Source of the DNA: Goleter apudmare HA4340-LM2 | GTDB taxonomy: Bacteria; Cyanobacteriota; Cyanobacteriia; Cyanobacteriales; Nostocaceae | Direction: 5' to 3' | Length of the DNA stretch: 64,000 nt | Assembly (NCBI GenBank): GCA_019359495.1 | Contig: JAHHHF010000084.1 | Coordinates: 60,785-124,784, forward strand | Shown: positions 1 through 11,070 of the stretch, one piece after another | Layout: every line of letters starts with the position of its first letter | Position numbering within the stretch: the stretch's first letter is position 1 | Position numbers and translations under genes: made by a program | Notes under the pieces: generated by a model | What the model was told of the DNA's origin: nothing | The model's input: the letters and a program-made list of their open reading frames with translations, nothing else | Databases searched by the model: none

Positions 1-2269
1 CATCTGGATTGTTGGGAACAGCAAACTCCACTACCGGACGGCTTAACAGCGCTGGCCCCTCTGGTGACTCTACATACTGGATGTAGCGTAATTCTGTGGC
101 AACAGTACCTTGGAATTCTTCACCTGGTTGAATAAAGGTGTTGTCTCTTCCCAGGACTGCCTCAGGGTCATCTACCATCAGCAGTTCCCCTGGCTTAATT
201 ACTACTTCCCGGAGAATGTCGTTTTTCTGGGTAACTTCCACGACGCCGCTATTTTGGCAGAAGATATCCTTAACTACTTCGGTGCCAGCTTCTACAAACT
301 GTCCATCTTCGACCAATAACAAGGATATATCTTTGTTGACTTCATGGCTTTCTTCCGGAATCCACAGCAGTGTCCCGCCTTCAACCACTTCATAACCTTG
401 TTTCGCTTTGCCTTTTTTCTGGACTTCTACGCCCGCAAACTTCAGGAATCCCCCAGTGGTGGTGCGGTAGCGATCGTCAATTAATTCAGCTACTACTTGA
501 CCATTTTGCACTTTTGTGCCTGGAGTGGCTCTGAGGTTGAATACCTGGTTATTACCAGTGGAGACTAAGTAGTTATTGCGGCCTTGTGAGCTTTGGACGG
601 TGACTGTCGCTTGGTCTAAGACTACGGAGGCGGTAATAATCTCAATTTCTCTGGTACTTTTACCAGGAGTAGCTTCTGGCAATCTGACTACACCACCATG
701 TTGAGTGGTGAGTTTGGTTTCGGCTAATACGCCATTAGAGGCGATCGCATCTCCATTATTCACCACCAATTCTGCACCAGGAGGCAAGTTATATACTTCT
801 CCTGACAAAATCCAAATCAAACCGCCCCGTGCGGCTGTGGTAGTGGTATTACCTTGGCGGTCTGTTTTTTGTTCCGGTAAGACTTCAGCAAACTGTACTT
901 CCCCTGCTAAGTCAGAGGCTACATCTTTCACCGCTTTTTCAGTGTTAGTCCGAGTTGTACGCCCACCAAGAGCAACTTCCGCCAATAATTGACCTTGTTT
1001 TACTTGCTGTCCATCTACTATATATAGTGTTGAACCTTGAGTAACATGAATTTCTTGGTTGGCGGGGCTATCGCTACCTTCTTTGTTTGGCTCTAAATTG
1101 ATGATCCCGTTGGCTTCCACATACAGCGCATCTTCACCGTGGCGGGTACGATAGGGTCTGGTTTTCAATTTACGCGGTAGGCGGATAGTACCATTAGCTT
1201 TAGAGCGTACTTGTTGGGCTACTTCCCCAGTAAATACACCACCAGTGTGGAATGTCCGCATGGTGAGCTGGGTACCAGGTTCACCAATACTTTGGGCAGC
1301 AATAATCCCGACTGCTTCTCCTAGGTCCACCATTTTGCCGTGAGCCAAACTCCAACCGTAGCAGTGCTGACACACTGAACGAGCCGCTTCACAAGTTAGG
1401 GGAGAGCGCGCGAAAACCTCAGTAACCCCGGATTTTTGGATGTGTTTAGCCAAATCTTCAGAAATTGGCGTGTTACGTGGTGCGAGTATTTCTCCTGTGG
1501 TCGGGTGTACTATATCAGCAGCAGCTACCCGTCCGAGTAAACGTGTTGACAAGGGAATCTTAGTTTTCCCGCCTTCTGTCATTGCCCTCAGGGGAATACC
1601 CCTGGTTGTCCCACAGTCAAATTCCCGGATAATCACATCCTGGGATACGTCTACAAGACGGCGGGTGAGATAACCAGAGTCGGCAGTCCGCAAGGCGGTG
1701 TCTACCAATCCTTTTCTGGCACCGTAAGACGAGATAATATATTCTGTAACTGTGAGTCCTTCACGGAAGTTGGTTTTAATGGGCAAGTCAATAATTTCCC
1801 CTTGGGGATCTGCCATCAGCCCCCGCATACCAACTAATTGCCGAACCTGGGAAATGTTACCCCTAGCTCCGGAAAATGCCATCATGTACACGGAGTTGAG
1901 GGGGTCGGTTTGTTTGAAGTGAGTCACAACCTCGTCTTTGAGGGCTTCACTAGTACCGTTCCAGGTATCAATCACCTTTTGAAAGCGTTCTACTTCGGTG
2001 ATTTCTCCTCGTTGGTAACGGGCCTCGGTGGCGCGAATTTCTTCTTCTGCTGCTTCTAGGAGCGATCGCTTGGAAGGTGGGACCATCAAATCATCTACAC
2101 TGATAGAAACTCCAGCTTTCGTAGCATAGCGGAATCCCAAGTCTTTTAACTTATCCGCCATGACTGCTGTACGTGCTGTACCGTAATTGGTAAAAGACCA
2201 ATAAATTAAATTTCTCAGTTGACCCTTATCAACTACACGATTGCGAAAAATAGCGTTTTCGTTATTCAT
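1..2269 (-). CDS. rpoC2: RNA polymerase beta' subunit (C-terminal split part), N-terminal 756 codons, partial
   Basis: Reading the minus strand from the ATG at 2269 gives an open frame that runs off the left edge. It begins [20 protein letters not shown] and includes the conserved blocks [30 protein letters not shown] and [20 protein letters not shown], which are hallmarks of the second half of bacterial beta' (bridge helix and trigger loop region). In cyanobacteria and chloroplasts beta' is split into gamma (RpoC1) and beta' (RpoC2), and this is the second piece. It lies 196 bp downstream of rpoC1 on the same strand, so rpoB-rpoC1-rpoC2 probably form one operon. About 600 C-terminal codons should lie outside the window, judging by the usual family length. 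Confidence 0.97.
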   Translation of the reverse strand, partial: MNNENAIFRNRVVDKGQLRNLIYWSFTNYGTARTAVMADKLKDLGFRYATKAGVSISVDDLMVPPSKRSLLEAAEEEIRATEARYQRGEITEVERFQKVIDTWNGTSEALKDEVVTHFKQTDPLNSVYMMAFSGARGNISQVRQLVGMRGLMADPQGEIIDLPIKTNFREGLTVTEYIISSYGARKGLVDTALRTADSGYLTRRLVDVSQDVIIREFDCGTTRGIPLRAMTEGGKTKIPLSTRLLGRVAAADIVHPTTGEILAPRNTPISEDLAKHIQKSGVTEVFARSPLTCEAARSVCQHCYGWSLAHGKMVDLGEAVGIIAAQSIGEPGTQLTMRTFHTGGVFTGEVAQQVRSKANGTIRLPRKLKTRPYRTRHGEDALYVEANGIINLEPNKEGSDSPANQEIHVTQGSTLYIVDGQQVKQGQLLAEVALGGRTTRTNTEKAVKDVASDLAGEVQFAEVLPEQKTDRQGNTTTTAARGGLIWILSGEVYNLPPGAELVVNNGDAIASNGVLAETKLTTQHGGVVRLPEATPGKSTREIEIITASVVLDQATVTVQSSQGRNNYLVSTGNNQVFNLRATPGTKVQNGQVVAELIDDRYRTTTGGFLKFAGVEVQKKGKAKQGYEVVEGGTLLWIPEESHEVNKDISLLLVEDGQFVEAGTEVVKDIFCQNSGVVEVTQKNDILREVVIKPGELLMVDDPEAVLGRDNTFIQPGEEFQGTVATELRYIQYVESPEGPALLSRPVVEFAVPNNPD

Positions 2270-2465
2270 TTAGTTATTAGTCCTTAGTCAACAATAATTA
2301 ATAATTCGTAATACCCTGCGGGAAAGCTGTGCTGAAATGGGCAATAGAGGGAAGATCCCCTCCGCGTCAGCATTTCGTAGAGAAGACCGCCCTGCTTCAC
2401 CGCTCCGCTTCTACGTAATTCGTAATTAGGGAATTAATTACGAATTACGAACTAGAAATTACGAA
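2270..2465. repeat. rpoC1-rpoC2 spacer with a long perfect inverted repeat
   Basis: The 196-bp gap holds dispersed-repeat sequence. A perfect 15-bp inverted repeat lies at 2414-2428 (CGTAATTCGTAATTA) and 2435-2449, with a 6-base loop, and further AATTCGTAAT/ATTACGAATT half copies surround it. No T-run follows on the minus strand, so it does not look like a classic intrinsic terminator. It could be an RNA processing or partial attenuation site between rpoC1 and rpoC2, or simply a repeat insertion. Confidence 0.7.
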
Positions 2466-4343
2466 TTAACTGGCCAGTGCTTCCTGAATCGCATTATTGT
2501 AAATAACGCGACCTGGTGTTGTGCGGATATACTGCGAAAGTAAATTCCCTTGGGCGTCTTCTCTAACTCGACGGAATTTATAGAGTAATGTCCGGCTACC
2601 ATCACTGTTTTCTGTGGTTTCTAGCGGCTCAGTATCTGGCTGCTCTGTCTCTACTTCACCGTCAAACCGCACATAGATATAGGCATGTAGGTCAACTTGC
2701 TCTTGTTGAAAAGCCATGATTACGTCTTCGAGAGAAGCAAAGTAGCGTCCTGCACCTTTTGTCGCGTGGGGATTTTCAGCAGTTAAGTAATATGCTCCCA
2801 AGACCATATCTTGGCTGGGTGTGATAATTGGTTTACCTGTGGCTGGTGACAATATATTGTTAGAAGCCAACATCAACAACCGCGCTTCTGCCTGACTTTC
2901 TAAGGAAAGAGGGACATGTACCGCCATTTGGTCGCCATCGAAGTCAGCGTTAAAGGCTGGACAAACCAAGGGATGCAGTTGTATGGCTCTTCCTTCCACC
3001 AAAATCGGCTCAAAAGACTGAATCCCTAAACGGTGCAAAGTTGGTGCCCGGTTTAGTAGTACAGGATGTCCTTCAATCACTTCTTCCAACACATCCCAAA
3101 CACTAGGGTCAGAGCGAGATATCAGCTTTTTCGCAGCTTTGATATTGTTTACCATGCCACTGCGAATTAAGCGATTAATTACAAAGGGCTGAAATAGCTC
3201 AATTGCCATTTCCCTAGGTAAACCACATTGGTGGATATTTAACTTCGGCCCCACCACAATTACGGAACGACCGGAGTAGTCAACCCGTTTACCCAATAAG
3301 TTTTGGCGGAAACGGCCTTGCTTACCCTCAATAATGTCCGACAAAGATTTCAGAGGGCGGTTATTTGCTCCCACCACGGTGCGTCCCCGACGACCGTTAT
3401 CAATCAAAGCGTCTACTGCTTCTTGCAGCATCCGCTTTTCGTTCCGCACAATAATTTCTGGTGCTAAAATTTCTTGCAAGCGTGCCAGACGATTGTTGCG
3501 GTTAATTACCCGGCGATATAAGTCATTCAAATCACTGGTAGCAAACCGTCCACCATCTAGCTGTACCATTGGGCGCAAGTCAGGGGGAATCACAGGAATG
3601 ACTGCCATTACCATCCACTCTGGTTTAGAACCAGTGGCAATGAAGTTGTCAATTACCCGCAGGCGCTTAATTAATTTCGCCCGCTTTTGCCCCTTAGCAT
3701 TACCAATTTCTTCTCGTAAGGTTTCAGCTTCTTGTTCTAAGTTAATATCAGCAAGTAAGCGGAGTAATGCTTCAGCACCAATGCCTACCTCTACTCCCTG
3801 TAGCTGGGAATCTTCGCTATAAATTTGGTCTTCAATTTCTAACCACTGGTCTTCACTCAGTAGCTGTTTGTAGGTTAAAGTTTCGGCGTTGCCGGGACTA
3901 AGAACAACATACGAGTTGAAATAGACTATTTGCTCCACATCCCGTAAGGGCATATCCAAGAGGATGGAAATATAGCTAGGAATGCCCTTGAGATACCAGA
4001 CGTGAGCTACTGGCGCTGCCAATTTTATGTATCCCATGCGGTGACGCCGTACCCGCGATTCGGTAACTTCTACACCACAGCGTTCGCAAACAATACCACG
4101 ATGGCGCACTCTTTTGTATTTCCCGCAATGGCATTCCCAGTCTTTGGCAGGGCCAAAAATGCGTTCACAGAACAAACCGTCCATTTCCGGCTTGAGAGTC
4201 CGGTAATTAATTGTCTCTGGCTTGGTGACTTCTCCTACTACCTGACCGTTCGGTAGTGTTCTTTCTCCCCACTGCCGAATCCGTTCTGGTGATGCCAAGC
4301 CGATTTTAACGTAGTCAAACTGATTAGTTTGGGCGTTTCTCAT
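2466..4343 (-). CDS. rpoC1: RNA polymerase gamma subunit (N-terminal part of beta')
   Basis: This 625-residue protein is the N-terminal half of bacterial beta', a separate gene only in cyanobacteria and plastids. The active-site motif NADFDGD, whose three Asp residues chelate the catalytic Mg2+, is at residues 465-471. An N-terminal zinc-ribbon pattern is visible (CHCGKYKR, then CERCGVEV). The length matches cyanobacterial RpoC1. The ATG at 4343 gives [20 protein letters not shown], the expected N terminus. It sits between rpoB (136 bp upstream) and rpoC2 on the same strand, and all three assemble with alpha, omega and sigma into the polymerase. Confidence 0.98.
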   Translation of the reverse strand: MRNAQTNQFDYVKIGLASPERIRQWGERTLPNGQVVGEVTKPETINYRTLKPEMDGLFCERIFGPAKDWECHCGKYKRVRHRGIVCERCGVEVTESRVRRHRMGYIKLAAPVAHVWYLKGIPSYISILLDMPLRDVEQIVYFNSYVVLSPGNAETLTYKQLLSEDQWLEIEDQIYSEDSQLQGVEVGIGAEALLRLLADINLEQEAETLREEIGNAKGQKRAKLIKRLRVIDNFIATGSKPEWMVMAVIPVIPPDLRPMVQLDGGRFATSDLNDLYRRVINRNNRLARLQEILAPEIIVRNEKRMLQEAVDALIDNGRRGRTVVGANNRPLKSLSDIIEGKQGRFRQNLLGKRVDYSGRSVIVVGPKLNIHQCGLPREMAIELFQPFVINRLIRSGMVNNIKAAKKLISRSDPSVWDVLEEVIEGHPVLLNRAPTLHRLGIQSFEPILVEGRAIQLHPLVCPAFNADFDGDQMAVHVPLSLESQAEARLLMLASNNILSPATGKPIITPSQDMVLGAYYLTAENPHATKGAGRYFASLEDVIMAFQQEQVDLHAYIYVRFDGEVETEQPDTEPLETTENSDGSRTLLYKFRRVREDAQGNLLSQYIRTTPGRVIYNNAIQEALAS

Positions 4344-4479
4344 ACGTAAGTACTGAGTTCTGATCTATAAATTTTGAGTGTATTTAGTTTTATGGTTGGA
4401 GTTGAGAGAGATGCAAGTGCCAAATGCTAATTACTGAGTTTTTAACACTCATTACTCAGCACCCAGCACCCAGCATTTT

Positions 4480-7400
4480 CTACTCGTCTTCTTCCAACGA
4501 CTCGCGGGAGAGAGATTCATAGGTGGGTCGAGGAGGGGTACGGCGGGCTGATTGGTCTGCCATCAAATCGACTTCCACATCCAAAGAACTGCCATCTGCT
4601 TGGGTTTCTACCTTGTGAACGGCAATATCTAAGCCCAATGATTGCAGTTCTCGCATCAACACTTTAAACGACTCTGGTGTGCCAGGACGGGGAATTGCTT
4701 TGCCTTTGACAATGGCATTGAGGGCTTCATTCCGCCCTTGCATATCGTCAGATTTTACTGTTAGCAATTCTTGCAAGGTATAGGCTGCACCAAAGGCTTC
4801 CAATGCCCACACCTCCATTTCTCCAAATCGTTGACCACCTTGCTGTGCTTTACCACCCAAGGGTTGTTGAGTAACGAGAGAGTAGGGGCCTGTAGACCGG
4901 GCGTGGATTTTGTCATCCACTAAATGTACCAGTTTTAACATGTAAGCTACGCCTACAGTCACTGGTCGGTCGAAGGGTTCACCGGTTCGACCATCGAAAA
5001 CAACGATTTTTCCAGGGTTATCTGGGTTATATACCCAAGTTTTGCTGGTTTCGTCTCGCGCTTCTTGCAATTTGCCATGTACGATTCTCCTCGATGATTC
5101 TTCTCCGTACATTTCGTCAAAGGGAGTAATTTTAAACCTGACTCCCAAATTATGACCAGCCCACCCTAGCAGACACTCAAACACCTGTCCTACATTCATC
5201 CGACTGGGTACTCCCAAAGGATTGAGGACAATGTCTACAGGTGAACCATCAGGCAAGTAGGGCATATCTTCCGCAGGCAAAATCCGGGAAATAATCCCCT
5301 TGTTACCGTGACGCCCTGCCATTTTGTCGCCGACTTGAATTTTGCGCTTTTGGGCAACATACACCCGGACTACCATGTTGGCACCTGGTGGTAGTTCGTC
5401 ACCTTGTTCACGGGTAAATAGACGCACGTCAACCACACGCCCTTTTTCACCGTTAGGAACTCGCAGGGAGTTATCCCGGACATCCCGTGCCTTTTCCCCG
5501 AAAATAGCCCGCAGCAGTTTTTCTTCTGGGGGTTGGTCAGATTCACCTTTGGGTGTGACTTTCCCAACCAATATGTCTCCAGCTTCTACCCATGCACCAA
5601 TGCGAATAATTCCTTGTTCATCCAATTGACGCAAGGCATCTTCCCCAACGTTAGGAATTTCTCTGGTAATTTCTTCTGGCCCTAGTTTGGTTTGTCTGGC
5701 TTCAATTTCATATTTTTCAATGTGAATTGAGGTGTAGACATCATCCTGCACTAGTCTTTCGGAAATCAAAATAGCGTCTTCGTAGTTGTAGCCTTCCCAA
5801 GGCATATAAGCAACGACGATATTTTGTCCCAAAGCCAATTCACCGCCTTCCGTGGAAGAGCCATCAGCCAGTACCTGACCAGCAACAACACGCTCACCAA
5901 TGCGGACAAGGGGTTTTTGGTTCAAACAAGTGTCTTGGTTAGAGCGTTGGTATTTGGAAAGTGTGTACCTAATGTCCGCACCTGATGGTTTAGGGCGGAC
6001 ACGAATTTCTGTAGCATCTACGTAGATGACATCACCATCGGTACGGGATACAATTACCATGCCGGAGTCTCTTGCTCCTTGAGCTTCCAATCCTGTACCT
6101 ACTAGAGGACGCTCTGGTTTGAGTAGAGGTACTGCCTGCCTTTGCATGTTGGAACCCATCAGCGCCCGGTTAGCGTCATCATGCTCCAAGAAAGGAATCA
6201 TGCTGGTGGCTACGGATACAATTTGCACTGGAGAAACTGCGACGTAGTCTACCTGCTCTGGTGTCGTTGTAGACCAATCTTGACGATAGCGCACGGGTAC
6301 TTGTGGCCCTAGTATGTAACTATTTTCATCTAATTGCGTATCACCAGGTGCCACCCGCAGGTCGTCTTCTTCATCAGCAGTCATGTAGACTGGCTGTAAA
6401 TCAAACCTTACCCGCCCATTTTCTACAGGTCGGAATGGCGTTTCTAAGAAGCCATACAAGTTCACCCGCGCATGAGTTGCTAGCGAGCCAATCAAGCCGG
6501 CGTTAGGGCCTTCTGGAGTCTCAATCGGGCAAATACGTCCGTAGTGACTGGGATGGATATCTCGCACAGCAAAGCCGGCACGTTCTCTAGTTAAACCGCC
6601 AGGGCCTAGGGCACTGAGACGACGCTTGTGGGTCAGTTCTGCCAAAGGATTAGTCTGATCCATGAACTGACTTAATTGGCTGGAACCAAAGAATTCTTTA
6701 ATTGCTGCCACCAAGGGTTTGGGGTTAACCAAGGAAGCTGGAGTCAGCACTTCGGCATCGGATACGGTCATCCGTTCTCGAATGATGCGCTCTAAGCGGT
6801 TCAAGCCTACCCGCACTTGATTTTGTAGCAATTCACCGACACTTCTGACGCGGCGGTTCCCTAAGTGATCAATATCATCTATATTACCAATGTCATATTC
6901 TAGGTTGATCAGGTAATCGACTGCTGCCAAAATATCGCCGGGTGTCAACACGCGCATGGTGTCGGGGACTGACAGGCGTAATTTCTTGTTGAGCTTGTAC
7001 CTACCAACTCGACCCAAGTCATAACGTTTCGGGTCAAAGAATCGGGAATCTAAAAGCTGTTGTCCGCCCAGGACTGTCGGCGGTTCACCAGGTCGGAGTT
7101 TGCGGTACAGTTCCATCAGGGCTTCTTCTTCAGAAAATTGCCCTTCTTTTTCGATGGTTTTTTGAAAATACTCGGGGTGGCGTAAGGCATCAAAAATTTC
7201 GTTATCTGATAAGCCCAGGGCTTTTAGCAGTACTTGAGCTGAAAGTTTGCGGGTTTTGTCGATGCGTACCCACACCAGATCGTTACGGTCTGTTTCAAAT
7301 TTCAGCCATGCTCCTCGGTTGGGAATTAAGCTAGCGGAATAGGTGCGTCGCCCGTTTTTGTCGATTTCTGATTTATAGTAAACTCCTGGCGATCGCACAA

Positions 7401-7779
7401 TTTGGTTGACAATCACTCGTTCGGCTCCGTTAATAATAAACGTGCCGCGATCAGTCATCAAAGGGAGATCGCCAATAAATACTTCTTGTTCTTTGATATC
7501 CCCTGTTTCTTTATTTAGTAGGCGTGTGGGGACATACATTTGTACGGCATAGGTGCTATCCCGTCGTTTGGCTTCTTCGACGCTGTACTTTGGTTCTTTA
7601 AGTTTGTAGTTATGACCTAAAAAGTGCAGTTCTAGTTTGCCAGTGTAGTCTGTGATTGGACTAAAGGAGTTGAGTTCTTCTATTAACCCTTCTTCTAGAA
7701 ACCAACGGAAGCTTGAACGTTGAATTTCTATTAAATCGGGCAACAGAAAGGCGGGTTCCATATATGTTTCGTTAGTCAT
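4480..7779 (-). CDS. rpoB: RNA polymerase beta subunit
   Basis: About 1099 residues. Conserved beta-subunit blocks are plain: [42 protein letters not shown] (rifampicin-region cluster), [32 protein letters not shown] and the C-terminal [20 protein letters not shown], which contacts beta'. I chose the ATG at 7779 ([13 protein letters not shown]) because AAAGG lies about ten bases upstream. The frame also stays open to a GTG at 7821, which would add 14 residues, so the start is not certain. It is the first gene of the rpoB-rpoC1-rpoC2 series. The acidic C terminus ends [12 protein letters not shown]. Confidence 0.97.
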   Translation of the reverse strand: MTNETYMEPAFLLPDLIEIQRSSFRWFLEEGLIEELNSFSPITDYTGKLELHFLGHNYKLKEPKYSVEEAKRRDSTYAVQMYVPTRLLNKETGDIKEQEVFIGDLPLMTDRGTFIINGAERVIVNQIVRSPGVYYKSEIDKNGRRTYSASLIPNRGAWLKFETDRNDLVWVRIDKTRKLSAQVLLKALGLSDNEIFDALRHPEYFQKTIEKEGQFSEEEALMELYRKLRPGEPPTVLGGQQLLDSRFFDPKRYDLGRVGRYKLNKKLRLSVPDTMRVLTPGDILAAVDYLINLEYDIGNIDDIDHLGNRRVRSVGELLQNQVRVGLNRLERIIRERMTVSDAEVLTPASLVNPKPLVAAIKEFFGSSQLSQFMDQTNPLAELTHKRRLSALGPGGLTRERAGFAVRDIHPSHYGRICPIETPEGPNAGLIGSLATHARVNLYGFLETPFRPVENGRVRFDLQPVYMTADEEDDLRVAPGDTQLDENSYILGPQVPVRYRQDWSTTTPEQVDYVAVSPVQIVSVATSMIPFLEHDDANRALMGSNMQRQAVPLLKPERPLVGTGLEAQGARDSGMVIVSRTDGDVIYVDATEIRVRPKPSGADIRYTLSKYQRSNQDTCLNQKPLVRIGERVVAGQVLADGSSTEGGELALGQNIVVAYMPWEGYNYEDAILISERLVQDDVYTSIHIEKYEIEARQTKLGPEEITREIPNVGEDALRQLDEQGIIRIGAWVEAGDILVGKVTPKGESDQPPEEKLLRAIFGEKARDVRDNSLRVPNGEKGRVVDVRLFTREQGDELPPGANMVVRVYVAQKRKIQVGDKMAGRHGNKGIISRILPAEDMPYLPDGSPVDIVLNPLGVPSRMNVGQVFECLLGWAGHNLGVRFKITPFDEMYGEESSRRIVHGKLQEARDETSKTWVYNPDNPGKIVVFDGRTGEPFDRPVTVGVAYMLKLVHLVDDKIHARSTGPYSLVTQQPLGGKAQQGGQRFGEMEVWALEAFGAAYTLQELLTVKSDDMQGRNEALNAIVKGKAIPRPGTPESFKVLMRELQSLGLDIAVHKVETQADGSSLDVEVDLMADQSARRTPPRPTYESLSRESLEEDE

Positions 7780-8855
7780 GCCTCTACCTTTGTCAACCTG
7801 GTTAATCTTTCCCGTGGACACTGCTTTGGTCTCTTCCCAGGGTCAGCCTGTGTCCATAGCTGTATGGGAACTTCTTCTGACACGACCTGCCATTCATTAC
7901 AGGTGCAGGCAAACGCCGAAATTAAAGCTGTAAAGTGGTATTTTGACAAGGGGGCAATCGCCCCTGCTGACAGCAATCTACCCAAATCCAGGTAGGAAGT
8001 TGATTCCTGTGGAGATAATTGAAATCTGTTGGCATCGGATTTACTTTTTTTACTTACCCTCTAAAAGCGCATTAATTAATCCACACCTCGTTAGACTCCG
8101 GTGTTTTCCTTAAACCCTCTGAGTTATAACTCATGGTGATATCCTAAGGAATGAGGAAATGAGTTACGTCTAGGTGACTCTTCGGTGTGACTGGATATTG
8201 GTGGGTTGTACTCACAAGGCAATTACGCTTAACAATTTTCTATAGTTTAAATACGACAAAAGTGGTGTTATGCAAAAGTCTGGCTTCACCTAGATTTCCA
8301 GGGTTTGTCATGTATTTTAGAGCACACGCTTGTAGGCAATAAGTTCGGTACAAGCAACGCCTGTTAAAGAATTCCAAATTTAGAAAACAAGAACTCTCGT
8401 AAATTTTAGGAGTTGGCAATCTAGACGCTTGGTCTATGGCGCTGAGGCAGGCGCGCAGTGCTATGAACATGCTGCACTCGTATTGGAAGGCTAGTATACT
8501 GTTATTTGTCCATCTATTGAGTCCAAAGGCTGGTATCCTTTCCGTTGTTGAATTTTTAGACGCCCTCCAGACGGATTAGCGTTGGTTATTTTGCCTTTGG
8601 CATGGGGGCGTAGACGCAGAGTTTTTATTACTCCTAGCAAGAAGCTGTTCGCGTAGCGTCTCCGCCAGGAGAAAGCTAGGGTCGCAAGGGTGAAGTTTAT
8701 AACACTAGTAAAATCGGCTTTATTTTGGGAGTCCGGACTTTCTTCCTTTATCATTATGCCGCAAGCGGAATACTTTGGAGGGAATGATATTAGCATATTT
8801 TTGTCCTCCTAGGGTTTCATTATTTTGGCTATCGTTTGTAACTATAGGGGTATGA
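7780..8855. other. Non-coding gap upstream of rpoB, about 1 kb
   Basis: The region between tatD and rpoB has no convincing gene. Short open frames in it are low complexity and lack family features or ribosome-binding sites. It probably holds the rpoB promoter and a long untranslated leader. Around 8648-8682 there is a small imperfect hairpin repeat (GTAGCGTCTCCGCCAGGAGA) of a kind dispersed in Nostoc genomes. I see no tRNA, no clear terminator and no recognised riboswitch. Confidence 0.5.
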
Positions 8856-9641
8856 TTACAGTACGAGACCAAATAACTTGCAAGCATTTTGGGTAGTTTG
8901 AGCAGCAATCGCCTCGACAGTTTCTCCTCGCAGTTGGGCTATTTGTTCCGCTACATAACGTACGTAAGCAGGTTCGTTGCGTCGTTCACCCCTTTTGGGC
9001 ACTGGCGCTAAGAAAGGACAGTCTGTCTCAATCAGTAGGCGATCACTGCTCACTATAGCGGCTGAAGATTGTATTTGTTTGGCATTTTTGAACGTGACAG
9101 TGCCACTAAAGCTAATGTAAAAGCCTACGTCAATAAACCATTGAATTTCTTCTGGTGTCCCACCCCAACAGTGCATGACACCCCGAACTTTTCCTCCTGT
9201 GGACTCTTGCCATTTCTGCAACACCTTTCTTACCTGTGGGGCTGCATTGCGACAATGGATAATTACAGGTAGATTGAGTGCAGATGCGATCGCTAGTTGC
9301 GCCTCAAACACTAACTCCTGTTGCTCATAGTTATCTGCTTTGTGCAAATCCAGTCCAGTCTCTCCAATTGCTACTACTTTGGAGTCAGAACTAGCCAAGG
9401 ATAAGATTTGCTCGGCTATTTGACTATTCCATTGAGCTGCATCCAAAGGATGTAATCCCACAGCAAAGCTGAGTTCATGAAACTGGTGCGCTATGGCTTG
9501 AATACTGGCAAATTCCGATGGTTCGACACAAGAGTGCACCAAATGGACTACGCCTGCTGCTTGCCACCGCGATCGCACTGATGCTAAATCTGGCTGAAAA
9601 ACGTCGAAGTTGAGATGAACGTGGGTGTCAATCAGTTGCAT
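8856..9641 (-). CDS. tatD: TatD family metal-dependent hydrolase (predicted DNase)
   Basis: A 261-residue protein of the TatD/YcfH family of metal-dependent TIM-barrel nucleases. The metal ligands are visible in order: the N-terminal HxH in DTHVHLNF, the Glu in [10 protein letters not shown], His in PVIIHCRNA, His in GVMHCWGG, and Asp in [10 protein letters not shown]. Length and start fit the family. Members are 3'-5' exonucleases on DNA or RNA and are linked to DNA repair and fragmentation; the physiological role here is inferred only. It is followed on the same strand by rpoB after a 1 kb gap and is preceded by rpsT, also on the minus strand. Confidence 0.93.
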   Translation of the reverse strand: MQLIDTHVHLNFDVFQPDLASVRSRWQAAGVVHLVHSCVEPSEFASIQAIAHQFHELSFAVGLHPLDAAQWNSQIAEQILSLASSDSKVVAIGETGLDLHKADNYEQQELVFEAQLAIASALNLPVIIHCRNAAPQVRKVLQKWQESTGGKVRGVMHCWGGTPEEIQWFIDVGFYISFSGTVTFKNAKQIQSSAAIVSSDRLLIETDCPFLAPVPKRGERRNEPAYVRYVAEQIAQLRGETVEAIAAQTTQNACKLFGLVL

Positions 9642-9938
9642 CCTTTGTCCTTATCTTTGTCATTTGTCATCTGTTTTTCCCTCATTTGTCTTTGCTTCAT
9701 GACAAATAACACTTCTCCTGTGGAGATGCCAAAGGCTAATGGGTGACGCTTGCTCCTCACTAACGCAAAGAAGATAACCAGTTGCTTAATAAGGGATGGG
9801 GACACTCAACCAGTGGAGATGAGGGGCTTAGGCGTGAACAACACGTCACTTCCTCCACTGGGAGTGGGGACAGAGACGCTTTGCGAACAGAGGATATGGG
9901 AGATGCCAAGACTGGACTTGTTCCCCAATGACAAATTA
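9642..9938. other. Gap between rpsT and tatD with ATTTGTCATT-type tract
   Basis: About 300 bp without a supported gene. It begins with a tract of TTTGTCATTTGTC-like repeats (9648-9715), which recurs near the starts of several genes in the window. The open frame across the rest is compositionally poor and matches no family I know. Confidence 0.5.
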
Positions 9939-10235
9939 CTACTCTGCTGTTTGTGTTAGTGGTTTGAGTCGGTGAGCCAATTTTGACTTTTTCCTAGCGC
10001 CGTTATTAGGGTGAAGGACACCGCGCTTGATAGCTTTATCGATTTTGCTGTAAGCCTCGGACAACCGAACCTGTACCTCTTGTTGCAATTCTGGGGTAGG
10101 ATTAGCTGTATAGACTTCTACTGCGTTAACGTACTTCTTAATCAGCGTCCTAACTGCTGACCTGTAAGATTTGTTACGCAGGCGGTTGCGTTCTGCGATT
10201 CCGGCGCGCTTGAGAGCAGATTTTGTATTCGCCAC
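9939..10235 (-). CDS. rpsT: 30S ribosomal protein S20
   Basis: A 98-residue, strongly basic protein with the S20 signature: [20 protein letters not shown] at the N terminus, then [28 protein letters not shown] and a Lys/Arg-rich end. S20 binds 16S rRNA early in small-subunit assembly. I take the GTG at 10235 (VANTKSALK), preceded by GGAATTG, as the start. An upstream ATG at 10268 would add eleven residues ([11 protein letters not shown]) that do not belong to the family. It is the first gene of a minus-strand run that continues with tatD. Confidence 0.97.
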   Translation of the reverse strand: MANTKSALKRAGIAERNRLRNKSYRSAVRTLIKKYVNAVEVYTANPTPELQQEVQVRLSEAYSKIDKAIKRGVLHPNNGARKKSKLAHRLKPLTQTAE

Positions 10236-10268
10236 GGTCAATTCCAAAAATACTATTAATATGTACAC

Positions 10269-11070
10269 ACACTACTAGACTTACTAATATAGCATCCTTA
10301 TTGCCAATGAGAAGATTTCTGAAAAAAAAATCTTGCTTCTAAGTCTTCTTGGCAGCTTGCAAATTCCAGGAGTAAGAATATGGGATACTCACATAATTTG
10401 TAGCCGAGGAATCTAAAATGTGGAGCATGAAGAGGAAACAGGGTCAAGAATCAAACTTTTTTTTCTCTTTAATACCACCTAGTGTCGTTGGCAAGCTAAT
10501 AGTTGTGCTTTCATCCAAGGAAATGAGTTAAAATTAGATAATCTTATAATATAGTTACACCAACTTCCCACTACCTGAGCAAGCAGTTGAAAAAGCCAGT
10601 ATAGTCCGTCCCCAAGTCAGGATGTGTTGTCAGAGGCAAAAAATTGTAAACTGCTAAAGTTCAAAGTTTTACAATGTAAAGACGCGGTATTTCGCCTCTA
10701 TACACATGTTAACTACATAAAGTAGAAAGAGTAAGTAAAAATTATACTCAGAAACTAACCCATTTTTGCTTAAGTTAATTGGGCTTACAAATACACAGCC
10801 TGACTTCTAGCAGGGATTAATGGGTCAGATGAAAGGGTAGTGGGCATTGGCAACCTAACTCCCTGCCGAAGAGCGAATTTAGGCGGATCGGACTGAGTAA
10901 TTAAGTCGCCTTCTCAAGCAAACAATTATATGCTGGAAACCCTGGGAGTATCAAAAAAATCCAGGTTAAGCTAGAGAAGAGAATTAGGGTAAAGCTTTGC
11001 CACCCCGTGGGTGAAAAGCAAGACTGATTCTCAGGCGGGAATATTCTAATTTTGGCATTGTCCTTACTCC
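10269..11070. other. Long rpsT-hisD divergent gap with a structured segment
   Basis: About 800 bp between divergent genes, holding promoters for both. The first two thirds are AT-rich, with a weak hairpin near 10313-10336. From about 10800 to 11045 the composition becomes more balanced and contains potential RNA stems, including 10994-11019 (GCTTT, CACCC, loop CGT, GGGTG, AAAGC) and an AACCCTGG/CCAGGTT pair around 10938-10970. This could be a structured 5' leader of hisD or a small RNA; I cannot match it to a known family. Confidence 0.4.

Noticed and set aside
3334..3822. 162-codon plus-strand frame inside rpoC1
   Set aside because: Antisense shadow of a highly conserved gene; composition is mirror coding.
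8491..8796. 101-codon minus-strand frame upstream of rpoB
   Set aside because: No recognisable motif, repeat-derived sequence inside, and overlapping alternative frames; treated as non-coding.
9750..9959. Small plus-strand frame overlapping the 3' end of rpsT
   Set aside because: Overlaps a certain ribosomal protein gene and has no start signal.
10550..11070. Possible rnpB, 6S RNA or tmRNA in the rpsT-hisD gap
   Set aside because: I could not find the conserved cores of any of these RNAs; reported only as an unassigned structured segment.
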